Source: Dyella sp. OK004
Lineage (GTDB): Bacteria; Pseudomonadota; Gammaproteobacteria; Xanthomonadales; Rhodanobacteraceae
NCBI RefSeq assembly: GCF_900114495.1
Contig: NZ_FOZI01000006.1
Location: 1 to 64,000, forward strand
Reading direction: 5' to 3'
DNA length: 64,000 bases
Shown here: positions 9,438 through 20,129 of the stretch, piece after piece
Layout of the letters: the number at the start of each line of letters is the position of its first letter
How positions within the stretch are numbered: position 1 is the stretch's first letter
Position numbers and translations under genes: made by a program
The notes under the pieces: model-generated
Seen by the model: the letters and a program-made list of their open reading frames with translations, nothing else
Told to the model about the DNA's origin: nothing
The model's database searches: none

Positions 9438-9791
9438 ATGAACAAGAACGAATCACGTCTACGCCGCGCCAAATCCACTCGCGCCCACATTCGCAAGCTG
9501 GCAGTAGCCCGTTTGTCCGTGCACCGCACGGGTCAGCATCTGTATGCGCAGGTGTTCGACGCTTCGGGTACGAATGTGGTGGCTGCGGCTTCCACCGTGC
9601 AAAAGTCGATCGCCGAAGGTCTGAAGAGCACAAAGAACCTCGAGGCGGCTGCGGCTGTCGGCAAGGCTGTCGCCGAGCGCGCCAAGGCGGCGGGTATTGA
9701 GTCGGTTGCATTCGACCGTTCCGGTTTCCGTTACCACGGTCGCATCAAGGCTTTGGCCGATGCGGCTCGCGAAGCTGGCCTGAAGTTCTAA
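9438..9791 (+). CDS. rplR: 50S ribosomal protein L18
   Basis: Binds 5S rRNA together with L5 and L25. 117 residues, as in E. coli, ending in the canonical [20 protein letters not shown]. Ribosome-binding site GGAGAG is about 8 bases before the ATG. A 116-base gap with four hairpins separates it from rpsE, which is unusual because these two genes are normally close together. Confidence 0.97.
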   Translation: MNKNESRLRRAKSTRAHIRKLAVARLSVHRTGQHLYAQVFDASGTNVVAAASTVQKSIAEGLKSTKNLEAAAAVGKAVAERAKAAGIESVAFDRSGFRYHGRIKALADAAREAGLKF

Positions 9792-9799
9792 GGCTTTGG

Positions 9800-9892
9800 A
9801 ATCAAGTGCCGGCATGGCCGGTATTTGATTCACTATGTAGTACCTACAACTCCAAGCGGCTCAGCCGCAAGCAAAGTCCCGGATAGTCCGGG
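9800..9892 (+). promoter_or_regulatory. Four tandem three-base-loop hairpins between rplR and rpsE
   Basis: The gap holds four successive stems, each with a 3-base loop. 9800-9830 is 14 bp with two G-T wobbles and loop ATG; 9836-9848 is TGTAG/CTACA with loop TAC; 9856-9868 is GCGGC/GCCGC with loop TCA; 9878-9892 is CCCGGA/TCCGGG with loop TAG. None has a T-run. The series ends 15 bases before the rpsE start, so it could control rpsE translation or mRNA stability. Confidence 0.6.
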
Positions 9893-9907
9893 CATACGGA
9901 AAAGAAC

Positions 9908-10417
9908 ATGTCTTCTAACGATCGCGAAAATTCAGACGGCCTGCTCGAAAAGCTGATCGCCGTCAACCGCGTGGCCAAGACCGTCAAGGGTGGCCGTCAG
10001 ATGAGCTTCACCGCGCTGACCGTGGTTGGCGACGGCGAGGGCCGTGTAGGTTTTGGTTATGGCAAGGCGCGTGAAGTGCCGGTTGCCATCTCCAAGGCGA
10101 TGGAGCGCGCCCGCCGTCAGATGGTAAGTATCGATCTGAATAACGGCACGCTGTGGTACGCCATCAAGGCTAACCATGGCGCAGCTCGCGTGTTCATGCA
10201 GCCCGCTTCCGAGGGTACTGGCGTGATTGCCGGCGGTGCCATGCGTGCCGTGCTCGAAGTGGTTGGTGTCAAGAACGTGCTGGCCAAGGCTGTGGGTTCG
10301 CGTAACCCGATCAATCTGGTTCGCGCCACCATCAAGGGCCTTCAGGCCGTCGCCTCGCCGAAGCAGATCGCTGCCAAGCGCGGCAAGACCGTGGATGAGG
10401 TGCTGGGCAATGGCTAA
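9908..10417 (+). CDS. rpsE: 30S ribosomal protein S5
   Basis: Protein of the mRNA entry site, linked to decoding accuracy and spectinomycin sensitivity. 169 residues. The N-terminal double-stranded-RNA-binding domain contains the S5 signature beginning [13 protein letters not shown] weak ribosome-binding site (GGAAAAGAAC) precedes the ATG, directly downstream of the four-hairpin array. The last 8 bases overlap rpmD. Confidence 0.98.
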   Translation: MSSNDRENSDGLLEKLIAVNRVAKTVKGGRQMSFTALTVVGDGEGRVGFGYGKAREVPVAISKAMERARRQMVSIDLNNGTLWYAIKANHGAARVFMQPASEGTGVIAGGAMRAVLEVVGVKNVLAKAVGSRNPINLVRATIKGLQAVASPKQIAAKRGKTVDEVLGNG

Positions 10418-10598
10418 TAACGAGAAGACCGTCCGCGTCCGCCTGGTCAAGGGCCTGCGCGGCGTGCAGAGCCGTCATCGCCTGAGCGTGAAGGCGCTCG
10501 GCCTGAGCAAGCTTAACGACGTCCGTGAATTGAAGGACAGCCCGCAGGTGCGTGGCTTGATCAACACGGTCTATTACCTCGTGCGGGTTGAGGAGTAA
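10410..10598 (+). CDS. rpmD: 50S ribosomal protein L30
   Basis: Small 50S protein. 62 residues from the ATG at 10410, inside the end of rpsE (8-base overlap), so it probably depends on rpsE translation. The L30 pattern [20 protein letters not shown] is clear at residues 10-29. The longer open frame starting at 10227 lies inside rpsE and is not used. Confidence 0.95.
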   Translation: MANNEKTVRVRLVKGLRGVQSRHRLSVKALGLSKLNDVRELKDSPQVRGLINTVYYLVRVEE

Positions 10599-10603
10599 GC
10601 ATC

Positions 10604-11035
10604 ATGCGTCTTAACGACATCAAGCCGGCCGCCGGCTCGCGCAAGACGCGTCTTCGCGTCGGTCGCGGTATCGGTTCGGGCCTGGGCAAGACCGCTGGCC
10701 GCGGTCACAAGGGTCAGCACGCTCGCGCGGGCGGTACTCATAAGTACGGTTTTGAGGGCGGCCAGATGCCGCTGCAGCGTCGTCTGCCGAAGGTCGGCTT
10801 TCGCTCGCTGAAGAAGGCCGAGAGCCAGGAAGTGTTCTTGTATCAGCTGGCCAGCCTGAAGGCGGACGTGATCGATGCGATCGTGCTGCATCAGGCAGGT
10901 CTGATCGATAGTCGCGCCAAGAAGGTCAAGGTCGTCGCCAAGGGCGAGATCGGCCGTGCGGTGAAGCTGTCGGGCCTGCTGGCCACGGCCGGCGCCAAGG
11001 CAGCTATCGAAGCTGCCGGCGGCAGCGTGGAGTAA
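10604..11035 (+). CDS. rplO: 50S ribosomal protein L15
   Basis: Late 50S assembly protein. 143 residues, with the glycine/arginine-rich N-terminal part ([19 protein letters not shown] around residues 23-41) that threads through 23S rRNA. Five bases separate it from rpmD, and secY starts four bases after its stop. Confidence 0.97.
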   Translation: MRLNDIKPAAGSRKTRLRVGRGIGSGLGKTAGRGHKGQHARAGGTHKYGFEGGQMPLQRRLPKVGFRSLKKAESQEVFLYQLASLKADVIDAIVLHQAGLIDSRAKKVKVVAKGEIGRAVKLSGLLATAGAKAAIEAAGGSVE

Positions 11036-11039
11036 TCAC

Positions 11040-12365
11040 GTGGCGTCAGCCCAGGGCTCATCGCTTGGATCGCTCGGCAAGCTGACGGAATTGCGTCAGC
11101 GCATCTTCTTTGTGATTGGTGCGTTGATCGTTTTCCGTCTCGGTTCCTTCATTCCAGTTCCGGGCGTCAACCCGGAAGCGATGACCAGCCTGATCGAGCA
11201 GGGTGGTGGCTTGATGAACATGTTCAACATGTTCTCGGGTGGCTCGCTGGCTCGTTTCTCGGTGTTCGCGCTTGGTGTGGTGCCTTACATCTCCGCCTCG
11301 ATCGTGGTGCAGATGATGGGGTCGGTCATTCCGAGCCTGCAGGCATTGCGCAAGGAAGGTGAGGCGGGTCGTCGCAAGATGACCACCTATACCCGCTTCG
11401 GTACGGTGGGGCTGGCAGCATTTCAGGCGTTCGGTATCGCGGTGGCGCTGCAAAAGCAGGTGGCTGCGGGTGGCGCGCCGGTGGTCTATACGCCAGGCAT
11501 GGGTTTCGTCATGGCATCGATCGTCGGCCTCACTGCCGGCACGATGTTCCTGATGTGGTTGGGCGAGCAGATCACCGAGCGTGGTATCGGTAACGGTATT
11601 TCGCTGCTGATCTTCGCGGGTATCGTGGCCGGTTTGCCGGGTGCGGTGGCTCACACGCTGACCATGGCAAGCAATGGCGAGCTCAGCGTGATCAAGATGA
11701 TCATGGTGGTGGGCTTGATCCTGGCGGTGACGGCGTTCGTGGTCTTCATGGAGCGCGCTCAGCGGCGCATTACCGTGAACTACGCGCGACGCTCCGGCGG
11801 GCAGCGGGCCTATATGAACCAGACCTCGCATCTGCCGCTGAAGATCAACATGTCGGGCGTAATCCCTCCGATCTTCGCCTCGAGTCTGCTGATGTTCCCG
11901 GCAACGGCGGCGACCTGGTTCAGCGCTGGCAACCAGTCGCGCTGGCTGCAGGAGTTGACTCAGGCGTTGACACCGGGCGAGCCGCTGTACGACATCGTTT
12001 TTGCAGTGCTGGTGATCACCTTCGCCTTCTTCTACACGGCGATCGTGTTCAACTCGCAGGAAACTGCGGACAACCTCAAGCGGTCGGGTGCCCTGATTCC
12101 GGGTATTCGTCCGGGCCGTTCGACGGCTGACTACATCGACAGTGTGATGACCCGTTTGACCGGTGTCGGCGCTCTGTACCTGGTGCTGGTCTGTCTGGTG
12201 CCGTCGTTTATGCAAAAAGCTTGGCATGTACCGTTCTACTTCGGCGGCACCTCTCTGCTGATCGTTGTGGTCGTGGTGATGGACTTCACTGCTCAGGTGC
12301 AAGCGCACTTGGTCAGTCACCAATATGAAAGTCTGCTCAAGAAGGCCAATCTCCGCCGCAACTGA
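11040..12365 (+). CDS. secY: Protein translocase subunit SecY
   Basis: Forms the pore of the Sec translocon in the inner membrane with SecE and SecG; it takes proteins from SecA or the ribosome. 441 residues with ten predicted membrane helices. Diagnostic stretches include [10 protein letters not shown] near residue 37 and [14 protein letters not shown] in the middle. The start codon is GTG, with GGAG seven bases upstream inside the end of rplO. Last gene of the spc block. No rpmJ (L36) gene follows, unlike in E. coli. Confidence 0.98.
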   Translation: MASAQGSSLGSLGKLTELRQRIFFVIGALIVFRLGSFIPVPGVNPEAMTSLIEQGGGLMNMFNMFSGGSLARFSVFALGVVPYISASIVVQMMGSVIPSLQALRKEGEAGRRKMTTYTRFGTVGLAAFQAFGIAVALQKQVAAGGAPVVYTPGMGFVMASIVGLTAGTMFLMWLGEQITERGIGNGISLLIFAGIVAGLPGAVAHTLTMASNGELSVIKMIMVVGLILAVTAFVVFMERAQRRITVNYARRSGGQRAYMNQTSHLPLKINMSGVIPPIFASSLLMFPATAATWFSAGNQSRWLQELTQALTPGEPLYDIVFAVLVITFAFFYTAIVFNSQETADNLKRSGALIPGIRPGRSTADYIDSVMTRLTGVGALYLVLVCLVPSFMQKAWHVPFYFGGTSLLIVVVVVMDFTAQVQAHLVSHQYESLLKKANLRRN

Positions 12366-12501
12366 TGGCTGCTGGGGCGCTGGAGATGGGTCTTTAGATC
12401 GGGGAGCGGCGGCACAAGGTGCCGCAGGGCTTTCCTGTTGGGATAATTCAGGTTAAAATTGCGCGTTTACCGCGCACGAAACGCATCGGAGAAAGTACAT
12501 C
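12366..12501 (+). promoter_or_regulatory. secY-rpsM gap: hairpin and weak promoter candidate
   Basis: 136 bases with no coding capacity for L36. Contains a perfect 7-bp stem with AAG loop at 12409-12425 and no T-run, then TTCCTG (12432-12437), a 16-base spacer and TAAAAT (12454-12459), a weak candidate for an alpha-operon promoter. The ribosome-binding site GGAGAAAG for rpsM is at 12488-12495. Confidence 0.4.
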
Positions 12502-12858
12502 ATGGCGCGCATCGCGGGTGTCAATTTGCCGGTCCAGAAGCATGTCTGGGTTGGCCTGCAAAGCATTTTCGGTATCGGTCGCAGCCGGGCCAAGAAGGTC
12601 TGTGCGGACGCTGGCGTGGTTCCCACCACCCAGATCAAGTCCCTCAGTGAAGGCGAGGTGGAGAAGCTCCGCCACGAGATCGGTAAGTACGTCGTCGAAG
12701 GCGACCTGCGCCGTGAAGTCGGTATCGCCATCAAGCGTCTGATGGATCTGGGTTGCTACCGCGGTCTGCGCCACCGCCGTGGCCTGCCGGTGCGCGGCCA
12801 GCGCACGCGTACCAACGCACGTACCCGCAAGGGTCCCCGTCGCGCGATCAAGAAGTAA
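12502..12858 (+). CDS. rpsM: 30S ribosomal protein S13
   Basis: Head protein forming the bridges to L5 and contacting the P-site tRNA. 118 residues, as in E. coli. N terminus [19 protein letters not shown] and C-terminal [16 protein letters not shown] are family hallmarks. First gene of the alpha block (rpsM-rpsK-rpsD-rpoA-rplQ). Confidence 0.98.
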   Translation: MARIAGVNLPVQKHVWVGLQSIFGIGRSRAKKVCADAGVVPTTQIKSLSEGEVEKLRHEIGKYVVEGDLRREVGIAIKRLMDLGCYRGLRHRRGLPVRGQRTRTNARTRKGPRRAIKK

Positions 12859-12870
12859 CGGATTCCACTT

Positions 12871-13257
12871 ATGGCTAAGCCGGTTAAGACCAAGAAGAAG
12901 ATCAAGCGCGTTGTCACGGATGCCGTGGCCCACGTGCAGGCCTCCTTCAACAATACCATCGTCACCATCACCGACCGTCAGGGCAACGCTCTGTCGTGGG
13001 CAACTGCAGGCGGCGCGGGTTTCCGCGGCTCGCGCAAGTCCACGCCGTTCGCTGCACAGGTTGCCGCCGAAAAGGCTGGCCGTGCCGCTGGCGACTACGG
13101 CGTGAAGACCGTGGAAGTGCGCATCAAGGGCCCGGGTCCGGGTCGTGAGTCCGCCGTGCGTTCGCTGAACGCGCTGGGCTACAAGGTGCTCAACATCATC
13201 GATGTCACGCCGATCCCGCATAACGGCTGCCGTCCCCCCAAGAAGCGTCGAGTCTAA
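12871..13257 (+). CDS. rpsK: 30S ribosomal protein S11
   Basis: Platform protein at the exit-site mRNA path. 128 residues, with the conserved [12 protein letters not shown] near residue 29 and the C-terminal [18 protein letters not shown]. Twelve bases after rpsM, eleven before rpsD. Confidence 0.98.
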   Translation: MAKPVKTKKKIKRVVTDAVAHVQASFNNTIVTITDRQGNALSWATAGGAGFRGSRKSTPFAAQVAAEKAGRAAGDYGVKTVEVRIKGPGPGRESAVRSLNALGYKVLNIIDVTPIPHNGCRPPKKRRV

Positions 13258-13268
13258 GGAGCATACCC

Positions 13269-13895
13269 ATGGCCCGTTATCGTGGAGCTACCTGCAAACT
13301 CGCCCGTCGTGAGGGTGCAGATCTCAGCCTGAAGAGTCCGGCTCGCGCCATCGACTCCAAGTGCAAGCTGGAAAACAAGCCCGGCCAGCATGGCGCCAAC
13401 AAGCGCATGCGCATGTCCGATTACGCCAACCAGCTGCGTGAAAAGCAGAAGGTGAAGCGCATCTACGGTGTGCTCGAGCGTCAGTTCAGCAACTACTACG
13501 CCAAGGCGTCGACCCTCAAGGGCAACACCGGCGAGAACCTGCTGCGTCTGCTTGAAAGCCGTCTGGACAATGTCGTCTATCGCATGGGTTTTGCGGTCAC
13601 CCGCGCCCAGGCCCGTCAGCTGGTCAGCCACAAGGCTGTACTGGTCAATGGCAAGAAAGTGAACATCCCGTCGTACCAGGTTCGCCCGGGCGATGCGATC
13701 GCCCTGACCGAGCGCGCCCGCACCCAGCTGCGCGTGCAGGAAGCGGCGACCGTGTTCGACACCATGGACCTTCGCCCGCAGTGGGTGGAAGTCGATGCCA
13801 AGAAGTTCGAGGGTACGTTCAAGTCGGTGCCGGATCGCGGTGATCTGCCGTCCGATATCAATGAGAGCCTGATCGTCGAGCTTTACTCGAAGTAA
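13269..13895 (+). CDS. rpsD: 30S ribosomal protein S4
   Basis: Primary 16S rRNA binder and, in E. coli, the repressor of the alpha operon through a pseudoknot over rpsM. 208 residues. The S4 RNA-binding domain ([20 protein letters not shown] onward) occupies about residues 98-160. The N terminus lacks the four-cysteine zinc knuckle, so this is the zinc-free type, as in E. coli. Confidence 0.98.
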   Translation: MARYRGATCKLARREGADLSLKSPARAIDSKCKLENKPGQHGANKRMRMSDYANQLREKQKVKRIYGVLERQFSNYYAKASTLKGNTGENLLRLLESRLDNVVYRMGFAVTRAQARQLVSHKAVLVNGKKVNIPSYQVRPGDAIALTERARTQLRVQEAATVFDTMDLRPQWVEVDAKKFEGTFKSVPDRGDLPSDINESLIVELYSK

Positions 13896-13911
13896 TCTAC
13901 CGGAGCCCTGC

Positions 13912-14910
13912 ATGGCAGTTTCGTCAACTAGCGTGCTGCGGCCTCGCGGCCTCAGCGTCGAGCAGCTCGGATCCAACCGCGCCAAAGTGGTGGTGGAGCC
14001 GCTCGAGCGTGGTTTCGGCCACACCCTGGGCAACGCGCTGCGCCGCGTGCTGCTCTCTTCGATCCCCGGCAGTGCCATTGTCGAGGTCGAGATCGATGGC
14101 GTGCTTCACGAGTACACCACTTTGGAAGGCCTGCAGGAGGACGTGATCGAAGTCCTGCTGAACCTCAAGGACGTGGCGATTCGTCAGCACACGGGTGATG
14201 AAGTCACCCTGACCTTGTCCAAGAAGGGCAAGGGCGTGGTCACCGCCGGCGATATCGCCGTCGACCACTCGGTGGAAATCATCAACCCCGAGCATGTGAT
14301 CTGCCACCTGACCAAGGACATCGCGCTCAACATGCGCCTGAAGGTGCGTCGCGGCGTCGGCTACCAGCCGGCCAGCTCGCGTCAGCATCCGGACGAGGAA
14401 GCTCGTCCGATCGGTCGCCTGCAGCTCGATGCCTCGTTTGCGCCGGTGCTGCGCGTGGCTTACGAAGTGGACGCGGCTCGTGTTGAGCAGCGCACCAACC
14501 TCGACAAGCTCGTGCTGGACATCGAGACCAACGGCACCATCGGTGCGGAAGATGCGGTTCGCAAGGCCGCCGAAATCCTCAACGACCAGCTGTCGGTGTT
14601 CGGTGACTTCTCGCGTCGCGAGAGCGCCACGGACAAGGCGGAGAAGGGCGGTTTCGACCCGCTGCTGCTGCGTCCGATCGACGATCTGGAGCTTACCGTG
14701 CGTTCGGCGAACTGCCTGAAGGCCGAGAGCATCTACTACATCGGCGATCTGGTGCAGAAGACCGAGGTTGAGCTGCTTAAGACCCCGAACCTGGGCAAGA
14801 AGTCGCTTACCGAAATCAAGGATGTCCTGGGCGGGCGTGGTCTCGCACTCGGCATGAAGCTTGAGAACTGGCCGCCGCCGGGCTTGTCGCACGGCATGCA
14901 GCTGGGCTGA
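13912..14910 (+). CDS. rpoA: DNA-directed RNA polymerase subunit alpha
   Basis: Scaffold for RNA polymerase assembly and contact point for UP elements and activators. 332 residues: the N-terminal dimerisation domain ([20 protein letters not shown] at about residues 33-52) assembles beta and beta-prime. The C-terminal domain ([18 protein letters not shown], then [14 protein letters not shown]) binds DNA. Length and both domains are complete. A perfect hairpin follows 6 bases after the stop. Confidence 0.99.
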   Translation: MAVSSTSVLRPRGLSVEQLGSNRAKVVVEPLERGFGHTLGNALRRVLLSSIPGSAIVEVEIDGVLHEYTTLEGLQEDVIEVLLNLKDVAIRQHTGDEVTLTLSKKGKGVVTAGDIAVDHSVEIINPEHVICHLTKDIALNMRLKVRRGVGYQPASSRQHPDEEARPIGRLQLDASFAPVLRVAYEVDAARVEQRTNLDKLVLDIETNGTIGAEDAVRKAAEILNDQLSVFGDFSRRESATDKAEKGGFDPLLLRPIDDLELTVRSANCLKAESIYYIGDLVQKTEVELLKTPNLGKKSLTEIKDVLGGRGLALGMKLENWPPPGLSHGMQLG

Positions 14911-14916
14911 TGTACC

Positions 14917-14942
14917 GAGGGCGATCGGCTTCGATCGCCCTC
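14917..14942 (+). promoter_or_regulatory. Perfect hairpin directly after rpoA
   Basis: Eleven perfect base pairs (14917-14927 with 14932-14942) with a GCTT loop, but followed by AACGTTGAATAA instead of a T-run. More likely a 3'-end stabiliser or a factor-dependent pause than a full terminator. Confidence 0.5.
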
Positions 14943-15021
14943 AACGTTGAATAACCTGGTGGAAATGCAGCGCGTTTCCCCGGTTGGCAGATGCGGCCCA
15001 TAGAGGTCGCACTCTTGATAA

Positions 15022-15087
15022 CAAGGCGTTCTTAGAGCCTTGAATAGCGGGTAACCGCGGGAAGTCGGATCAAAGTGACCGGCTTTT
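15022..15087 (+). promoter_or_regulatory. Three further hairpins before rplQ
   Basis: CAAGGC/GCCTTG (15022-15042, 9-base loop), GCGG/CCGC with a GTAA tetraloop (15047-15058) and AAGTCGG/CCGGCTT (15062-15085, one wobble, 10-base loop). The last runs into TTTT at 15084-15087 and so looks attenuator-like, 28 bases before rplQ. Together with 14917-14942 they fill the 205-base rpoA-rplQ gap. Confidence 0.4.
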
Positions 15088-15115
15088 CATAACAACAGAC
15101 TAGAGAGTAATTACC

Positions 15116-15499
15116 ATGCGCCACCAGAAATCCGGTCGCAAGCTCAACCGCACGAGCAGCCATCGCGAAGCGATGTTCAAGAACATGGCTGCGTCGCTGA
15201 TCAAGCATGAGCTGATCCGTACCACGTTGCCCAAGGCGAAGGAACTCCGTCGCGTGGCCGAGCCGCTGATCACGCTCGCCAAGACCGATGGTGTTGCCAA
15301 TCGCCGCCTCGCTTTCGCGCGTCTGCGCGACAAACAGGCCGTGGGTAAGCTGTTCGTTGAGCTGGGCCCGCGTTACCGCGAGCGTCCCGGCGGCTACCTG
15401 CGCATCCTCAAGTGCGGCTTCCGTCCGGGCGACAACGCCCCGATGGCTTATGTCGAGCTGGTGGATCGTCCGCAGGTCGAGGCTGTCGACGCCGAATAA
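15116..15499 (+). CDS. rplQ: 50S ribosomal protein L17
   Basis: Tunnel-exit protein of the 50S subunit. 127 residues. N terminus [20 protein letters not shown] is the L17 signature. Last gene of the ribosomal superoperon, closed by a strong terminator at 15521-15559. Confidence 0.98.
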   Translation: MRHQKSGRKLNRTSSHREAMFKNMAASLIKHELIRTTLPKAKELRRVAEPLITLAKTDGVANRRLAFARLRDKQAVGKLFVELGPRYRERPGGYLRILKCGFRPGDNAPMAYVELVDRPQVEAVDAE

Positions 15500-15520
15500 G
15501 CGTCCATCTCGCTGAAATAC

Positions 15521-15559
15521 AAAACCCCGGCCGGGCGACCTGCTGGGGTTTTGCTTTTT
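15521..15559 (+). terminator. Rho-independent terminator after rplQ
   Basis: Eleven-base-pair stem (15521-15531 with 15542-15552, one wobble), a 10-base loop and TTTTGCTTTTT. Ends the ribosomal protein superoperon. Confidence 0.92.
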
Positions 15560-15644
15560 CAGGGTGCATCGAGGGGTGTCGCGATCAGGCCGGTCGAATG
15601 CTTCCCGATTTTGCTCGAAACGGGCCGCGGCAACCTGCCGCGTG

Positions 15645-15673
15645 CTGACAGCGCTCCGGCGAGCGGGTAATGT
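15645..15673 (+). promoter_or_regulatory. Possible dsbB promoter
   Basis: CTGACA (15645-15650, five of six consensus bases), a 17-base spacer and a weak TAATGT -10 (15668-15673), giving a leader of about 20 bases before dsbB. Confidence 0.35.
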
Positions 15674-15701
15674 CCCGGTTCCGCAACGCAGCAACTGAGC
15701 C

Positions 15702-16202
15702 ATGAACCCATTCCGCTGGTCATACCGAGTCACCTACCTCGTCGGCTTCCTGATCTGTGTGGGCCTGCTGGGCTTCGCGCTATATGCCGAGCACGTGCTC
15801 GCGATGATTCCTTGCCCGCTGTGCGTCTTCCAGCGCATCGCGTTCCTGTTTATGGCGGCGTTTTTCCTCGTTGGCGCGATCCATGGTCCGCGCGGCAAAG
15901 GCGGTCGCTGGTTCTATACGGCAGGCGTCACCCTGGGTGCACTGGCGGGTATGGCTACCGCGGCGCGCCACTTGTGGTTGCAGACCCTGCCGGCCGATCA
16001 GGTGCCTTCCTGCGGCCCCAATCTCGGTTACATGATGGATGCCTTCCCGATGGCGAAGGTGCTCAAGATGGTCTTCACCGGTTCGGGCGAGTGCGCCAAG
16101 ATCGAGCCGATCCTGGGCATGCCGATGCCGGCCTGGACCCTGTTGTGGTTCGTGCTGTTGGCCGTGCTGGCGATTCGCGCCGCAGCCAGTCGGCGGAGCT
16201 GA
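15702..16202 (+). CDS. dsbB: Disulfide bond formation protein DsbB
   Basis: Inner-membrane quinone reductase that re-oxidises the periplasmic thiol oxidase DsbA. 166 residues with four predicted helices. The two redox pairs are present: CPLC at residues 38-41 in the first periplasmic loop, and Cys104/Cys131 in the second. These correspond closely to Cys41-Cys44 and Cys104-Cys130 of E. coli. The Q-R pair after CPLC (residues 44-45), near the quinone site, is also present. The adjacent DAHP synthase frame opens within 7 bases, so the two may share a transcript. Confidence 0.95.
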   Translation: MNPFRWSYRVTYLVGFLICVGLLGFALYAEHVLAMIPCPLCVFQRIAFLFMAAFFLVGAIHGPRGKGGRWFYTAGVTLGALAGMATAARHLWLQTLPADQVPSCGPNLGYMMDAFPMAKVLKMVFTGSGECAKIEPILGMPMPAWTLLWFVLLAVLAIRAAASRRS

Positions 16203-16250
16203 GTCGGGATGACCACGGGAACACTTACGGCCCGATGGGGTGCCGTCACT

Positions 16251-17621
<1,371 letters not shown>

Positions 17622-17626
17622 GGTTG

Positions 17627-17659
17627 GTGAGGGGGATGAGCAAATACTCATTCCCTCAC
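17627..17659. terminator. Hairpin between convergent DAHP synthase and amidase genes
   Basis: GTGAGGG plus ATGAG (17627-17640) pairs with CTCAT plus CCCTCAC (17647-17659) around a small internal mismatch, loop CAAATA. It lies between two convergent genes and could end both transcripts, but has no T-run on either side. Confidence 0.45.
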
Positions 17660-17674
17660 GGCATCACCAGTCGC

Positions 17675-19279
17675 TCAAGGCGAAGCCGGCACCGGCTTGC
17701 CACCCACCGTCTCCAAAAACTTCGGCGGCTGCCATGCCTTCACATGTTGCTCGAAGCCATAGGCGATGGAAATCAGCGTCGGCTCGCTCCATTTCGCCCC
17801 GAACAACACGATGCCTACCGGCAGATCGTGCGCAAAACCCGCAGGGACCGTGATCGACGGATAGCCGGCCACCGCCGCTGGTTGCGATGCGCCACCTACT
17901 GTCGGGTCGCCACTGACCACATGATCGCCAAGCACCAGATCGGTGACGAAGGTGGGTCCCCACGAGGGCGCGAGCAGCGCATCCAGATGCTGCTTGGCCA
18001 GTGCCGCGTCGATGCCCTCGGGGCCGGATAGGCGCTTGGCCTTGGCCTGCGCTTCCAGGTAAGCCTTGTCGGTCAACGGTCCCTTGGCTTCGGCCTGTTC
18101 GAACAGCTCTTGCCCGAACCAGGGCATTTCGCGTTGCGCCTCACGCCGGTTGAACACAATCAGGTCGGCCAGTGTTTTCACCTTCGAGCCGGGGCGTGTG
18201 GCGAGGTAAGCCTGCATATCGTGCTTGAGGTCGTAGAGCAGAACAGTGAGCTCTATATCGCCAAGCTCCTTCAAATGCGGAATCTCCACCGGGTCCACGA
18301 TGATGGCGCCTTGCGCTTTCATCAGCGCGATCGATTGTTCCAGTACGCGGTCGGCATTGGGCTCGGCACCAGCTAGCTGGCGCACGACGCCGATGCGCTT
18401 GCCCTTGAGCCCATTCGGATCGAGGAAGCGCGTGTAGTCGGTGGCGTGCTTGTCGGCTTCGAGCGTGGCCGGGTCGCGCGGGTCGCTGCCGGCGATCACG
18501 CTGAGTACGGTGGCGGCATCGGCGACGTTGCGCGCCATCGGGCCGGCGGTGTCCTGGTTGTGACTGATCGGCACAATGCCGCTGCGGCTGACCAGGCCCA
18601 GCGTAGGCTTGATGCCGACAATGCCATTGGCGGCGGCCGGGCAGATGATGGAGCCGTCGGTTTCCGAGCCGATCGCCACGGTGGCGAGGCCGGCAGCCAC
18701 GGCAGCGCCGGAGCCCGCGCTGGAGCCGCAAGGATTGCGATCAAGCACGTACGGATTGCGCGTCTGTCCGCCACGCGCACTCCACCCGCTGCTGGCGTGG
18801 TTGGAGCGCATGTTGGCCCACTCGCTAAGGTTGGTCTTGCCGAGAATCAGTGCGCCGCTTTTGCGCAGGCGTGCGACCAGGCCCGCATCACGCGGCGCGG
18901 GCGGTGCATCGGCAAGGGCCAGTGAACCGGCCGTCGTGAGCATGCGGTCGCCGGTGTCGATGTTGTCTTTCAGCAACACCGGAATGCCGTGCAACGGACC
19001 ATCCACGCGCTTGTGATCCAGTTCGGCGGCAAGCTTCAACGCATCGGGATTGGTTTCGAGTACCGCCTTCAAACTCGGGCCTGCTTGATCGACCTGCTTG
19101 ATCCGTTCAAGGAACTGCGCGGCCAGTATTTCGCTGCTGAGCTGACCGGCATCCATGCGCTGATGGATCTCCTTGATCGAGGCCCAGGCCAGCGCCGGAT
19201 CGGCGTCCTTGGCGGGCAGGGCGATGCTGGCGAACAGGGCGACGGCAAGCAGGGAGAGCGAGAGCGGCAGGCGGTTCAC
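17675..19279 (-). CDS. Secreted amidase of the amidase-signature family
   Basis: Hydrolyses amide bonds. 534 residues from a GTG start with GGAG 11 bases upstream. Residues 1-22 form a signal peptide, so the enzyme is periplasmic or exported. The Ser-cisSer-Lys triad is visible: Lys104 in LLKDNIDT, Ser186 in NPCGSSAGSG and Ser210 in GSETDGSI. Spacing and export resemble the peptide amidase of Stenotrophomonas maltophilia, which removes C-terminal amides. Substrate here is an inference. It is transcribed away from the cytochrome genes and converges on the DAHP synthase. Confidence 0.88.
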   Translation of the reverse strand: MNRLPLSLSLLAVALFASIALPAKDADPALAWASIKEIHQRMDAGQLSSEILAAQFLERIKQVDQAGPSLKAVLETNPDALKLAAELDHKRVDGPLHGIPVLLKDNIDTGDRMLTTAGSLALADAPPAPRDAGLVARLRKSGALILGKTNLSEWANMRSNHASSGWSARGGQTRNPYVLDRNPCGSSAGSGAAVAAGLATVAIGSETDGSIICPAAANGIVGIKPTLGLVSRSGIVPISHNQDTAGPMARNVADAATVLSVIAGSDPRDPATLEADKHATDYTRFLDPNGLKGKRIGVVRQLAGAEPNADRVLEQSIALMKAQGAIIVDPVEIPHLKELGDIELTVLLYDLKHDMQAYLATRPGSKVKTLADLIVFNRREAQREMPWFGQELFEQAEAKGPLTDKAYLEAQAKAKRLSGPEGIDAALAKQHLDALLAPSWGPTFVTDLVLGDHVVSGDPTVGGASQPAAVAGYPSITVPAGFAHDLPVGIVLFGAKWSEPTLISIAYGFEQHVKAWQPPKFLETVGGKPVPASP

Positions 19280-19373
19280 GAGGGTCTCCGAAGGCGTGCG
19301 GCATGATGTCGCGAAGCCGCAGCTTAGCCGCTTCCACGCCGGCGTGACGCAGGGGCGCGCCTATAATCGCGGC

Positions 19374-20129
19374 ATGGATACGATAGCCAAGCTGTGCCAG
19401 GCCAGGCGTGTGTTTTCCGCCGTCCTGTTGTTCGCTCTGATCACAGCTGGCAGCGCGGCACGCGCCCAGGAAACCGGCGCGCCGAAGGTGCCTAACACCC
19501 TCCAGCAACGCATCGCCTCCTGCACGGGTTGCCATGGTGTGCACGGCGAGGGCACTCCAGAAAGCGGTTTCTTTCCGCGCTTGGCCGGCAAGCCGGCTGG
19601 CTATCTGGCGCGTCAGTTGAAGGACTTCCAGGACGGCCTGCGCAAATACGGCCCGATGGAATACACCGTGCGTCATCTGAGTCCGGAATACATGCACGAG
19701 ATCGCTGACTACTTTGCCGCACAGGAAGTGCCGTACGCACGCTCGCCCCTGCCGCGCGTTTCGCCGGAAGCGCTCAAGCGCGGCGAGGAGCTGGCCACCA
19801 AGGGCGATCCGTCGCGCGAGGTCCCAGCCTGCATCGCCTGCCACGGCACTGAGCTGACGGGCGTACAGCCGAACGTTCCCGGGCTGGTCGGTCTGCCGTA
19901 CGACTATCTCAGTTCGCAGCTCGGCTCTTGGCGCACCAAGACGCGCGCCACGGTGGCACCGGACTGCATGGCGGAGATCGCGAATCGCCTCAGCGCATCG
20001 GACATCAGTGCGGTGTCTGCGTGGCTGGCGGGGCGTGAGTTGCCGTCGGACATGCACGCACAGCCCGCCGGCACCATTACGCCGCCACTGCATTGCGGTG
20101 TACTCGGCGCTACGGGAGATGGCGCATGA
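19374..20129 (+). CDS. Exported diheme cytochrome c
   Basis: Periplasmic electron carrier. 251 residues from the ATG at 19374, chosen because it begins the signal peptide (MDTIAKLCQARRVFSAVLLF, cleavage likely after the ARA ending near residue 31). The frame is open far upstream but that part overlaps the amidase start. Two CxxCH heme sites, C50TGCH and C153IACH, about 100 residues apart give the two-domain cytochrome c4-like layout. It overlaps the next cytochrome gene by ATGA. A TATAAT at 19362-19367 ends only 6 bases before the ATG, hinting at a leaderless transcript. Confidence 0.87.
   Translation: MDTIAKLCQARRVFSAVLLFALITAGSAARAQETGAPKVPNTLQQRIASCTGCHGVHGEGTPESGFFPRLAGKPAGYLARQLKDFQDGLRKYGPMEYTVRHLSPEYMHEIADYFAAQEVPYARSPLPRVSPEALKRGEELATKGDPSREVPACIACHGTELTGVQPNVPGLVGLPYDYLSSQLGSWRTKTRATVAPDCMAEIANRLSASDISAVSAWLAGRELPSDMHAQPAGTITPPLHCGVLGATGDGA

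Noticed and set aside
11058-12323. 421-codon minus-strand frame opposite secY
   Set aside because: His/Arg/Gln-rich shadow of the hydrophobic secY sequence.
14917-14942. Hairpin after rpoA as a full terminator
   Set aside because: The stem is perfect but has no T-run and rplQ belongs to the same operon, so it is listed as regulatory.
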